This document shows positions 36,112 through 44,591 of a DNA stretch of 64,000 bases, in pieces (within the stretch, counting starts at the first letter, position 1; each line of letters starts with the position of its first letter). The stretch comes from Mucilaginibacter xinganensis (GTDB lineage Bacteria > Bacteroidota > Bacteroidia > Sphingobacteriales > Sphingobacteriaceae). The stretch is taken from assembly GCF_002257585.1 (NCBI RefSeq), contig NZ_CP022743.1:2914001-2978000 (forward strand), written 5' to 3'. A program made the position numbers and the translations under genes. Under the pieces are notes generated by a model, which made no database searches, was not told the DNA's origin, and was given only the letters and a program-made list of their open reading frames with translations.

Positions 36112-38247
36112 TTAGGAATTAAGGCATGGGAGACTGAAATAAAATTGCGACCCTTCATTTACCTGGGATGTCGCCCAAACCGTACCGCCATGCCTGTTTA
36201 TAATTTTTTGCACTATTGCCAGCCCGATGCCGGTGCCTTCAAATTCTTCCTGCAGGTGCAATCGCTGAAAAACCCCAAAAAGCTTATCGTAATATTGCAT
36301 GTTAAAACCGGCGCCGTTATCTTTTACAAAATAACAAACCAGGTCATCCTTTTCGTACGCGCCTATCTCAATACATGTTTTTGGCTTGTATTTTGAATAT
36401 TTTATAGCATTTGAAACAAGGTTTATCCAAACCTGCTTAATTAGGGATTGGTCTCCTTTTGCCGGTGGCATCTTACCTATTTTAAATTCGATCCTGCTCT
36501 TATCATTGTCAATTAATAAGTCGTCTTTCACTGCATTTACAAGTGCACCCATATTAATGTCCATAAACGCTACCTGCTTGCGTCCTAGTTTTGAAAATGC
36601 CAGCAGGTCATCTATCAACTCCCCCATCTTTTTCGAGTTACGCATAATAGAATGCAATACTTTTGACCCTTCTTCGTCAAATTTGTCGCAATAATCTTCC
36701 TCCAGTATCCTGGCGTAACCATTAATTGCTCTTATCGGCGCTCTCAGGTCATGTGACACAGAATAGGAAAACGAGCCCAATTCCTTATTTGCTATTTCCA
36801 GTTGAGCTGTTCGTTCAATTACCTTTTGTTCCAGCTTTTCGTTGAATTTGCGCACATCTTCTTCTGCTTTTTTAAGCTCCGTGTTGGCAATTACCAATTC
36901 GCCAGCCCGCTTTTCTTTTTCCTGGTTTTGAAATACCAGTTCTTTGTTAGCGATGAACAGTTCCGCAGCCCTATTCTCTTTTTCCTGGTTTTGAAAGGCC
37001 AGTTCTTTATTTGCTATGATGAGCTCTGCTGCCCGCTTCTCTTTTTCCTGGTTTTGAAAAACGAGTTCTTTGTTTGCGATAATCAGCTCTGCCGCACGAT
37101 TTTCTTTCTCTGTATTTTGAAAGGCCAGTTCCTTGTTGGCAATATGCAGTTCTGCGGCCCGCTTTTCTTTTTCCTCGTTTTGAAAAACAAGTTCTTTGTT
37201 TGCGATAATAAGTTCCGCCGCCCGGTTTTCTTTTTCCTGGTTTTGAAAAGCCAGTTCTTTATTTGCTATGATGAGCTCTGCTGCCCGGCGTTCTTTTTCC
37301 CCGTTTTGGAAAACAAGTTCCTTATTAGCGATAATCAGCTCTGCGGCCCGATTTTCTTTCTCCGTATTTTGAAATGCCAGCTCCTTGTTGGCAATATGAA
37401 GTTCTGCGGCCCGCTTTTCCTTTTCTTTGTTTTGAAAAACAAGCTCTTTATTGGCGATGATCAGCTCTGCGGCCCGATTTTTCTTTTCTTTATTTTGAAA
37501 AGCCAGTTCTTTATTTGCAACTACCAGTTCTTCAGCCCGTTTCCCCTTTTCCTTAGTTTGGAAGGCAAGCTCTTTATCTGCAATAATTAGTTCTTCAGCC
37601 CGTTTTCCTTTTTCTTCAGTTTGATAAGCTAACTCTTTGTTGGCAATGAGTAATTCTTCAGCCCGTTTCCTCTTTTCCTTTGTTTGAAATGCAAGCTCCT
37701 TATCGGCAATAACCAATTCTTCGGCCCTTTTGCCTTTTTCCTCGGTTTGATAAGCTAACTCTTTATTGGCAATCAACAATTCTTCGGCGCGCTTCCCCTT
37801 TTCCTTAGTCTGATACGCCAGTTCTTTGTCAGCAATGATCAGCTCTGCTGCCCGATTTTTCTTTTCTTTATTTTGAAAAGCCAGTTCTTTATTGGCGACT
37901 ATCAGTTCTTCGGCCCGTTTCCCCTTTTCCTCAGTTTGGAAGGCAAGCTCTTTATCTGCAATAAGTAGTTCTTCAGCCCGTTTTCCTTTTTCTTCAGTTT
38001 GATAAGCTAACTCTTTGTTGGCAATGAGTAATTCTTCAGCGCGCTTCCCCTTTTCCTTAGTCTGATACGCCAGTTCTTTGTCAGCAATGATCAGTTCTTT
38101 TGCCCGTTTGCCTTTTTCTTTAGTTTGAAAAGCCAGCTCTTTATTTGCGATCACAAGTTCCTGCGCCCGCTTTCCTTTCTCTTCATTTTGGAGTGCAAGC
38201 CGGAGATTAGCTATGATTAATTCATTTGAAGTAGTTCTTTCACCCAT
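36112..38247 (-). CDS. Soluble histidine kinase with 21 tandem 21-residue repeats
   Basis: 711 residues with no signal peptide or membrane segment. Residues 9-449 are 21 consecutive units of exactly 21 residues; a typical unit reads ELIIANKELAFQ then NxEKExRAA. Next is a short coiled coil (450-490), the HisKA domain with His499 in SYSVSHDLRAP, and the ATPase domain with the N box (NLVSNAIKYS), G1 (DNGAGF) and G2 (GTGIGLAI). No PAS, GAF or other sensor is present, so the repeat rod may itself sense or position a partner. It is followed in the operon by two receiver proteins. Kinase motifs are complete, so it should be active. Confidence 0.92.
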   Translation of the reverse strand: MGERTTSNELIIANLRLALQNEEKGKRAQELVIANKELAFQTKEKGKRAKELIIADKELAYQTKEKGKRAEELLIANKELAYQTEEKGKRAEELLIADKELAFQTEEKGKRAEELIVANKELAFQNKEKKNRAAELIIADKELAYQTKEKGKRAEELLIANKELAYQTEEKGKRAEELVIADKELAFQTKEKRKRAEELLIANKELAYQTEEKGKRAEELIIADKELAFQTKEKGKRAEELVVANKELAFQNKEKKNRAAELIIANKELVFQNKEKEKRAAELHIANKELAFQNTEKENRAAELIIANKELVFQNGEKERRAAELIIANKELAFQNQEKENRAAELIIANKELVFQNEEKEKRAAELHIANKELAFQNTEKENRAAELIIANKELVFQNQEKEKRAAELIIANKELAFQNQEKENRAAELFIANKELVFQNQEKEKRAGELVIANTELKKAEEDVRKFNEKLEQKVIERTAQLEIANKELGSFSYSVSHDLRAPIRAINGYARILEEDYCDKFDEEGSKVLHSIMRNSKKMGELIDDLLAFSKLGRKQVAFMDINMGALVNAVKDDLLIDNDKSRIEFKIGKMPPAKGDQSLIKQVWINLVSNAIKYSKYKPKTCIEIGAYEKDDLVCYFVKDNGAGFNMQYYDKLFGVFQRLHLQEEFEGTGIGLAIVQKIINRHGGTVWATSQVNEGSQFYFSLPCLNS
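36901..38223 (-). repeat. Coding tandem repeat, 21 copies of 63 bp
   Basis: 21 units of 63 bases encode the 441-residue repeat part of the histidine kinase. There are two subtypes: units 1-12 mostly contain FQT/YQT and GKRAE, with alternating IANKEL and IADKEL; units 13-21 contain FQN and KRAA/NRAA, with alternating ELAFQ and ELVFQ. Several units are identical in protein (3 and 7; 4, 8 and 10; 14 and 18), which points to recent copying of blocks of two or more units. Confidence 0.95.
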
Positions 38248-38496
38248 ATCATCGTAAACCGCGGAATTATATTTATTGTAGATTAAACAATAAAAAATAA
38301 AATTTTGTTTTATCGTTATTAAATAAAATAAAATTTCAGATATAGAAAATTTACGAAATATTATTTAATTATTAATCATTACGATATCGGGAATGGAAAT
38401 ATTTTTCCATATGAGTTGACGGGCATTATCTAAATGCGAAACAAATAGACGGAGCTACGACTAAAAGGTATGGGTTGAACCCAATAAAATAGCTAA

Positions 38497-39225
38497 TCAA
38501 ACATTTCCCCATCCCATCGCCAGCACATCGGCTATATGATAGGTTTTCAACGGGAGACTGTTCTTGTCGATATAACTTTGCAGGTGCATCAGGCAACTGG
38601 TATCAGTAGAGATAATATAATCGGCCTGGGCAGCCAGGGCGTAATCAACTTTTTGCTGAGCCATAGCTGTTGATATAGCGTCGAACTTAACCGCGAAAGT
38701 ACCTCCAAAACCGCAGCACGTTTCACCATCTTTAAGTTCAACTACCTCAAGGCCAAGTACTTTTGATAGTAATTGCCGGGGCTCGGCCTTTATCTTACAT
38801 TCGCGTAAGCCGGCACAACTGTCATGATAAACAGCGCGGCCATCAAGTTCGGCGCCGAAGTAATCAAACTGCAATACATTTACCAAAAAATCAGAAAGTT
38901 CAAAAATGTTGGCCTGGATAGCCCGACACTTATTGTGCGAAGTTGTGTTGGTAAACAGGTCGTTGTAATAATTCTTAACCATGCCCGTGCATGATGCCGA
39001 TGGCGATACAATTACCGTATCAGCTGAAAAGTCATTTAAAAACTTGCTTCCCACCGTTTTTGCATCATCCCAAAAACCGGCATTAAAAGCAGGTTGGCCA
39101 CAGCAGGTTTGTGCGGGATTATATTCAACGGTACAACCCGCTTTTTCAAGAACCTTTATGGTATTGAAGGCCGTTTCAGGAAATAACTGATCAATAAAAC
39201 ACGGAATAAATAACTCAACCTTCAT
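38497..39225 (-). CDS. lutA: LutA/LldE-like iron-sulfur protein (two CCG domains)
   Basis: 242 residues. Two cysteine-rich CCG domains are seen, with C41-C42-G (TCCGQPA) and C170-C171-G (TCCGFGGTF), plus further cysteines at 31, 79, 137 and 143 that complete the sites. It matches LutA of the LutABC L-lactate oxidation complex, which ligates Fe-S clusters in the cytoplasm. LutB and LutC, usually adjacent, are not in the window. It lies 10 bases after an MFS gene on the same strand, so the two are probably co-transcribed. Identity to glycolate oxidase subunit-type proteins is also possible. Confidence 0.85.
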   Translation of the reverse strand: MKVELFIPCFIDQLFPETAFNTIKVLEKAGCTVEYNPAQTCCGQPAFNAGFWDDAKTVGSKFLNDFSADTVIVSPSASCTGMVKNYYNDLFTNTTSHNKCRAIQANIFELSDFLVNVLQFDYFGAELDGRAVYHDSCAGLRECKIKAEPRQLLSKVLGLEVVELKDGETCCGFGGTFAVKFDAISTAMAQQKVDYALAAQADYIISTDTSCLMHLQSYIDKNSLPLKTYHIADVLAMGWGNV

Positions 39226-39235
39226 CTGCTCTGAA

Positions 39236-40555
39236 TTAAGAACCGCTAAATTCAGAATTTTTATTAAGTTTCTTATCCTGTGCCTGTAAAGAAAATAATA
39301 AAACTAAGCCGATAATAAAGAAAACACATAAGGCCAGCGCCGAATTGCGCATGCTGCCGGTTAATTCTTCAATAAAAGCAAAACTGGCCATCCCGCCAAC
39401 GATTGCCAGTTTTTCGGTAACGTCATAAAAGCTAAAAAACGATGCGCTGTCAGGGATGTCCTGTGGAAGGTATTTGGAATAAGTAGATCTTGACAACGAT
39501 TGGATGCCGCCCATAATCAGCCCCACAACAATGGCTAATCCATAAAACTGGAATACAGTTGTTGTAAAATAAGCGGCTATACAAGCGCCTATCCATATAA
39601 CTACCACCCCTGCCAGTACCCGTACATTACCGTAAATACCGGAAAGCCGCGACATTAAAGTTGCCCCTCCGATTGCTACCAGCTGGATGATAAGAATGAT
39701 CTCTATCAGTCCGCTGGTTTCCATGTGCAGCACTTTAGCGCCAAATCCGGCGGCCACCAGCATAATGGTTTGTACCCCCATGGAGTAGAAGAAAAATGCC
39801 GGTAAAAAGCGTTTAAGCAACGGCATTGCCTTCACTTTATTCCAAACATGTCCAAGCTCAATAAATCCGCCTTTTATAATATTGTTATGGCGGGGCTCGG
39901 CATTAGGACTTCCCTTTGGCAATACACTGAAAGGGATATGCGCAAAAGCTATCCACCACAAGCCAACCAGTAAAAACGACAGTTGAGCCGCTCCGCCCGC
40001 AGTTAAATGAAACGTTTTAGGCATAAGTACAAACACAAGGCAAACGATTTGCAAAATTACGCTGCCAATGTAGCCGTAGGTAAATCCCTTTGCGCTTACA
40101 TTGTCCTGCATATCAAGTGTGGCAATTTCAGGGAGGTAAGAGTTATAAAAAACAAAACCACCGCTGTACCCAATTGCAGCAAGCGCGAAACATATAATAC
40201 CAAACTCAAGGTTGCTTTTATCAAAAATGAACAAACCACAGCAGGCAAGCGCACCAAGCCACGTAAAAAAACGCATAAACACCTTTTTGTTTCCCCGGTA
40301 ATCGGCAATTGAAGTAAGAATAGGCAACAACAGAACCATTATTAAATATGCGGCGGCAAGCGCGTAATTGGATAAAGCCGTATTGATAAAGCTATGTCCG
40401 AAAAAGGTAACCCGGTCGCCGTTTGCAGCATTTGCCGTAATAGCGACATAATAGGCGGGGAAAATAGTTGAGGTTATTACCAGGTTATAAGCCGAGTTGG
40501 CCCAATCAAAAAAGGCCCTGGCCCGGATGATTTTTTTATCGTTTTTAGGTTGCAT
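39236..40555 (-). CDS. MFS transporter, UMF1 (Atg22-like) family
   Basis: 439 residues with 12 predicted membrane segments. RAFFDWANSAYNLVITSTIFP at the N-terminus (split at the membrane start) and GYSGGFVFYNSYLPEIA later are signatures of the UMF1/Atg22-like branch, whose yeast member exports amino acids from the vacuole. It sits in the inner membrane. The next gene, 10 bases on, is lutA-like; this suggests, without proof, transport of a small organic acid or amino acid for that oxidation step. Confidence 0.88.
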   Translation of the reverse strand: MQPKNDKKIIRARAFFDWANSAYNLVITSTIFPAYYVAITANAANGDRVTFFGHSFINTALSNYALAAAYLIMVLLLPILTSIADYRGNKKVFMRFFTWLGALACCGLFIFDKSNLEFGIICFALAAIGYSGGFVFYNSYLPEIATLDMQDNVSAKGFTYGYIGSVILQIVCLVFVLMPKTFHLTAGGAAQLSFLLVGLWWIAFAHIPFSVLPKGSPNAEPRHNNIIKGGFIELGHVWNKVKAMPLLKRFLPAFFFYSMGVQTIMLVAAGFGAKVLHMETSGLIEIILIIQLVAIGGATLMSRLSGIYGNVRVLAGVVVIWIGACIAAYFTTTVFQFYGLAIVVGLIMGGIQSLSRSTYSKYLPQDIPDSASFFSFYDVTEKLAIVGGMASFAFIEELTGSMRNSALALCVFFIIGLVLLFSLQAQDKKLNKNSEFSGS

Positions 40556-40676
40556 TGCGTGTTAAAAGTAGGGAAAATTATAAAGATTTATTAAATTTAA
40601 AAAAGTAGATAAATCTATCACCGGCAACAAAACATTGTAACCGCAACGCTGTATTAACTAATACATTCCCCACGCT

Positions 40677-41591
40677 ATGAAATACAAAGGCCTCCAAGTA
40701 ACAGCTTTACTACTGGCTGTAATAATTGTCATCAGCTGTAAAACGCATTTTGAAACGGCCAAAAGTGACTATCAGGCAAGTTTTTCGAACGTTAATTTGG
40801 AACACGGAAAAAACCTTGCCTTCAGTATTTGCGCGGGTTGCCATTACAATCAGGGGCTTAAAAAATTTGCAGGAAATCCAATTCATGATGTGCCTTCTAT
40901 TGCAGGAACGGTATATTCAGCAAATCTTACCCACTCAAAAACAAACGGACTAACTGTTAAATATACAGATGCCCAGCTACGATATTTACTTAAAACGGGC
41001 ATCGCCAAAGATGGTAGATTTATGTCTTACATGCTTCGTCCTAACATGGCCGATGAGGATATCGATAATATTATTGTTTACCTGCGTTCAAACGATGCCG
41101 CAGTGCGTTCAGCAGATACTACAATAGGATTAACGCGCTACAGTTTAATAGGAAAAATATACTTAGGTTTTAAAGCGGCACCTGCACCTTACAAGGAAGG
41201 GATAAAGAGACCGTCGGATAATGTACCTCTTGCATTGGGGAGGTATTTAGTTGACAATATTGGTTGTTACCATTGCCATTCAAAAAGTCTTAAGTCGTTA
41301 AATTCAATCTCCCCTGAACAAACCAAAGGATATCTTGCCGGCGGTGCAATATTTAAAGGCGAACAGGGAACTGATATCGCGGCTTCAAACATCACCCCCG
41401 ATAAAAATACAGGTATTGGCAACTATAGTAAGGAGGAATTTAGCCGTGCTTTAAAAGATGGACAGGCACCCAACAGAAAACTTAAAGCACCAATGGAAAA
41501 GTTTGAATATTTAAGCGACAAAGAGGTGAACGCAATTTATGCCTATTTAATGACAGTACCCGCCAAATACCATGTGGTAAAGCATTTGTAA
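40677..41591 (+). CDS. Di-haem cytochrome c lipoprotein
   Basis: 304 residues. The signal peptide ends in VIISC-like IVISC with the probable lipidated Cys21. Two c-type haem sites are seen: C52-AGC-H56 and C197-YHC-H201. Met residues suited as second iron ligands occur in MSYMLRPNM and APMEKF. Two cytochrome c domains of about 100 residues are joined by a linker (150-185). It is probably an electron carrier on the periplasmic side of the inner membrane or the outer membrane. The partner dehydrogenase is not in the window. Confidence 0.88.
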   Translation: MKYKGLQVTALLLAVIIVISCKTHFETAKSDYQASFSNVNLEHGKNLAFSICAGCHYNQGLKKFAGNPIHDVPSIAGTVYSANLTHSKTNGLTVKYTDAQLRYLLKTGIAKDGRFMSYMLRPNMADEDIDNIIVYLRSNDAAVRSADTTIGLTRYSLIGKIYLGFKAAPAPYKEGIKRPSDNVPLALGRYLVDNIGCYHCHSKSLKSLNSISPEQTKGYLAGGAIFKGEQGTDIAASNITPDKNTGIGNYSKEEFSRALKDGQAPNRKLKAPMEKFEYLSDKEVNAIYAYLMTVPAKYHVVKHL

Positions 41592-41712
41592 CAACTTGAT
41601 ATTAACCTTTTCCTGCTCCAGTTGTTCAGCTCCAGCAGCGTGACAAATAATTTAGCCTCTAATAGCGTTGGCGGATACTAAAGATAGTAATCATCTTATT
41701 TGAATCAGGGGT

Positions 41713-42969
41713 TCAAAACGCCTTAAACACCGTTTTATCTTGCCCTTTTAGCTCAATATTCCTGACTGCCCCTGTTCCCTGGAAGCCAAACCATATCCCT
41801 ACAATTTTTACATTATTGGCGGGTAATTGAAATTCAAAAACCTGTTTATCATTAACATAGTACCTGATGGTTTTAGCGGTGCTTTTACAGGAAACCTTAA
41901 CCCAATTGGAAAGTTCAACCCCAAAACCTGATAAATTAGCCGTTTTACCCGATATGATCCTGTCAACATTAAATAAGGTGAGCTCGGATACGCAGCCTTT
42001 TATAGAAAGAGGAATGATGATAGGTCCGCTGTCAGTAATAAGTGCTACAGCAGCAAACTGGCAGGCTGCCTCTCCTTCCTTATACCCGCTTTTTATTTCG
42101 GCGCAATAGTTAAAATCATTAAGCGGCACAGGCCTAAAATTACCAACGTTATAATATTTTACATAGGTAGGCTTGGGCTGCATGCTCATGTTTTTTTGCT
42201 TTATCACAGCTACCGGCAGGTTAAGCATGTCTTTTTCAATAAAATCCTGCGTATTAAGGTAAACCGGTACGGGTTTGTCTTCAATAAGGCCCAGCCAGCC
42301 TTCGGTGGGGATTATCAGCTTGTGCTGTTTTACAACTTTTTTACCGACTAGTAATTTTGCCTGGTAAAAGCCCGGCTCATAATAAACAGAAGTGTGCTGG
42401 TGCATTTTCTTATCCACCAGCGTTTTTGTATGCGGATCCCACGATTGTTGAACGTAAACAGAATCGTCAGGGGCATTTTTAGCATTATAATCAAATATTA
42501 CAGAATTAGGGATAGCATTGGTAAGCCGCTGGCTGCTGAATTTATAATCCGCAGCGTTTATCTGCGGATCAGATCTTTTAATAATAAAAAAAGATACCAC
42601 CCCCGTTGCTATCAGAACAACGGTCAATATGAGGTACGTCACATTAATACCGAGCTTTTCACTCTGCTTAACCGGCAATATGTTTGTCTTTATCAGGGGT
42701 GCTTTATCGGTATTTTGCTTAATAAATGTACGCCAGCTTTCAAATCCAGCAAACTGAGCCAGGGTATCTAATGTGGTGGCGCTTGGCAGGTGTTTATATT
42801 CAACCCTCCCCCATATTCGCCTGAGTGTACTCTCACTTAACGAAACCTTGGTTTTGTCATAAATGAGCTGGCTCAAAATTTCAAAATCACGGCTTTGCCA
42901 GGCTGACGAATCTCCCCAGTCGAGTTGTTGTTCAATAATTGCAATAAGTTTTTTAATATCAGAAGTCAT
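41713..42969 (-). CDS. Membrane-anchored putative DNA-binding protein with a periplasmic domain
   Basis: 418 residues. The N-terminal 90 residues look like a DNA-binding helix-turn-helix unit (KVSLSESTLRRIWGRVEYKH, then LPSATTLDTLAQFAGFESW), a domain widespread in Bacteroidota. One membrane segment follows at about 109-127 (VTYLILTVVLIATGVVSFFI). The rest (130-418) is a beta-rich outer domain with WLGLIEDKPVPVYL and, near the end, a concanavalin-like stretch (RYYVNDKQVFEFQLP). This layout suggests a one-component sensor that reads a periplasmic signal. It is divergent from a truncated beta-helix gene and a beta-propeller lipoprotein. Confidence 0.62.
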   Translation of the reverse strand: MTSDIKKLIAIIEQQLDWGDSSAWQSRDFEILSQLIYDKTKVSLSESTLRRIWGRVEYKHLPSATTLDTLAQFAGFESWRTFIKQNTDKAPLIKTNILPVKQSEKLGINVTYLILTVVLIATGVVSFFIIKRSDPQINAADYKFSSQRLTNAIPNSVIFDYNAKNAPDDSVYVQQSWDPHTKTLVDKKMHQHTSVYYEPGFYQAKLLVGKKVVKQHKLIIPTEGWLGLIEDKPVPVYLNTQDFIEKDMLNLPVAVIKQKNMSMQPKPTYVKYYNVGNFRPVPLNDFNYCAEIKSGYKEGEAACQFAAVALITDSGPIIIPLSIKGCVSELTLFNVDRIISGKTANLSGFGVELSNWVKVSCKSTAKTIRYYVNDKQVFEFQLPANNVKIVGIWFGFQGTGAVRNIELKGQDKTVFKAF

Positions 42970-43102
42970 TGAATATCAAAATGATAAAACTTGAAAAAAA
43001 TTGAACTTTAAATGAAATTGGTATAAATAACCACCTCCTGTAAGTTTATATCGCAAAGCAAAAATCACTTGCCATTAATTATGGCAAATTAAACCTAAAG
43101 AA

Positions 43103-43363
43103 ATGAACTACCTGAAATTTTTATTGATAATCGCCCTGATGACACTAAGCCTGCACCTAAATGCCCAAACCCTGTACGTTGACGCTTTAAAAGGCAAAGG
43201 CGTTGCAAAAGGAACCCAAACCGATCCATTATTAAGCATTGAAAAGGCTGTTACTATAGTCAACACCTTCAGTAGCAATGAACCGGTTACTATTAAACTG
43301 TCGCCCGATCAGCCGGCTACAAACTGCATTTCAGCATCTTTAAGCATAAACAATCATGAATAA
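43103..43363 (+). CDS. Short secreted protein, probable N-terminal remnant of a beta-helix protein
   Basis: 86 residues with signal peptide MNYLKFLLIIALMTLSLHLNA. The mature start TLYVDALKGKGVAKGTQTDPLLSIEKA matches the usual opening of right-handed parallel beta-helix proteins (YVD...G-x-x-x-A/G-T...P-x-x-S-L-E-K-A, split into parts here), and VTIKLSP follows as in those proteins, but the helix repeats are missing and the frame ends after NCISASLSINNHE. The stop overlaps the start of the next gene (ATGAATAA, 43356-43363). I read it as a truncated gene; it could still be translated and couple to the downstream start. Confidence 0.55.
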   Translation: MNYLKFLLIIALMTLSLHLNAQTLYVDALKGKGVAKGTQTDPLLSIEKAVTIVNTFSSNEPVTIKLSPDQPATNCISASLSINNHE

Positions 43364-44546
43364 ATTAACTTTTATACTACTTTTCATATTATTTGCATTT
43401 TTCGCCTGCCAACAGGAACCTGCTAAACTGTGGGATAGCCCCGATGCATATTTAGGGCAAACCCCTCCTTCCGATACGCCGAAGGTTTTCGCTCCGGGCA
43501 TACTGGCTGAAAAAGGCGCCTGGGCAGGCGACAGGGTTGCATTCTCAGACGATGGGAAGGAGTTTTACTACAGCCACAATAACACTTGGTTTGATGGCAA
43601 AAACCTGAAGGTGAAATACTTAAAATATGCCAACGGTAAATGGAACGGGCCTTATGTGCTAACTGAAAAGTATTATGCGCCCACTTTTTCGCCGGATGGG
43701 AAAACAATGTATTTTATTGGCGGACCTGATAAAGTACCGGGGAAAGACTTTGTTTGGCAGGCACACAGAACAGATACGGGCTGGACGGCACCCGTTGAAT
43801 ACATGCATAAACCTTACAGGCTTTATGACTTTATGCCAACCATTAGCGGTAATATGTACGCAGGCAGCAATGGCAACTGGGGTACCAGGGACTGGCGAAA
43901 CTGTAAATTTTCAAGAATTGATGCTTCAAAAGGCGATACTGCTATTAGAAGCCTTGGCGTGCCATTAAATTCACCCGGTTTTAATGGTGATTTCTTTGTG
44001 GCAAAAGATGAGTCATACATGATTATCAGCGCAAAAGAACATCCTGATTTTGAATGCGAACTCTACATTAGCTATCATAAGCAGGATGACACCTGGACAA
44101 ATCCCAAAAGCCTGGGCCCGCTAATTAATAACGGCCTGGCCCACCGCTGGGGTGAATATGTTAGTCCGGATGGTAAATACCTCTTTTACACGCATGGACA
44201 CAGCGAAAAAGATTGTTTTATTTTCTGGGTAAGATTTGATACCCTGTTTGAAAAATTAAAGCATACCAATTTTGAACCGTATGTTAAAAACCCGATAAAG
44301 GACCAGAGTGCAAAGGCAGGCAGTTCTTTTTCATTTCAAATCCCCGGTGATACATTTTTTGATGATGACGGAATTAATAGGTTAACCTTTTCTGTTGGTC
44401 AATTGCCTGAGGGGTTAAAGTTTGATACCATAACTAAAACAATAACCGGCAACCCTGTAAAACCCGGAAAGTATGAAGTTGAGATTACAGCGACCGATAC
44501 AGCAATGGCAACGGTTAGCGCTAAATTAAAGGTATCTGTTAATTAA
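43356..44546 (+). CDS. Lipoprotein with PD40-type beta-propeller and C-terminal Ig-like domain
   Basis: 396 residues. Lipoprotein signal ending AFFAC with Cys18. Blades with the PD40 (TolB-like) motif are visible: PTFSPDGKTMYF and YVSPDGKYLFYT, with other blades between 45 and 300. The last 90 residues (IKDQSAKAGSSFSFQIPGDTF, DGLKFD-type LPEGLKFDTITKTITGNP) form a cadherin/He_PIG-like domain often joined to sugar- or surface-binding proteins. Probably outer-membrane bound or periplasmic. Its start overlaps the preceding remnant gene by eight bases. Confidence 0.75.
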   Translation: MNKLTFILLFILFAFFACQQEPAKLWDSPDAYLGQTPPSDTPKVFAPGILAEKGAWAGDRVAFSDDGKEFYYSHNNTWFDGKNLKVKYLKYANGKWNGPYVLTEKYYAPTFSPDGKTMYFIGGPDKVPGKDFVWQAHRTDTGWTAPVEYMHKPYRLYDFMPTISGNMYAGSNGNWGTRDWRNCKFSRIDASKGDTAIRSLGVPLNSPGFNGDFFVAKDESYMIISAKEHPDFECELYISYHKQDDTWTNPKSLGPLINNGLAHRWGEYVSPDGKYLFYTHGHSEKDCFIFWVRFDTLFEKLKHTNFEPYVKNPIKDQSAKAGSSFSFQIPGDTFFDDDGINRLTFSVGQLPEGLKFDTITKTITGNPVKPGKYEVEITATDTAMATVSAKLKVSVN

Positions 44547-44591
44547 ATAAATCTATTTCAGCCTTGGCGGTTCAAAAAGCCGGCAAGGGTC

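Noticed and set aside
36802-37590. A 262-codon open frame on the plus strand opposite the histidine kinase repeats, rich in Phe, Leu and Cys
   Set aside because: It is produced by the 63-base repeat of the kinase read backwards; every unit gives the same antisense pattern. No start signal, and the minus-strand kinase has full domain support.
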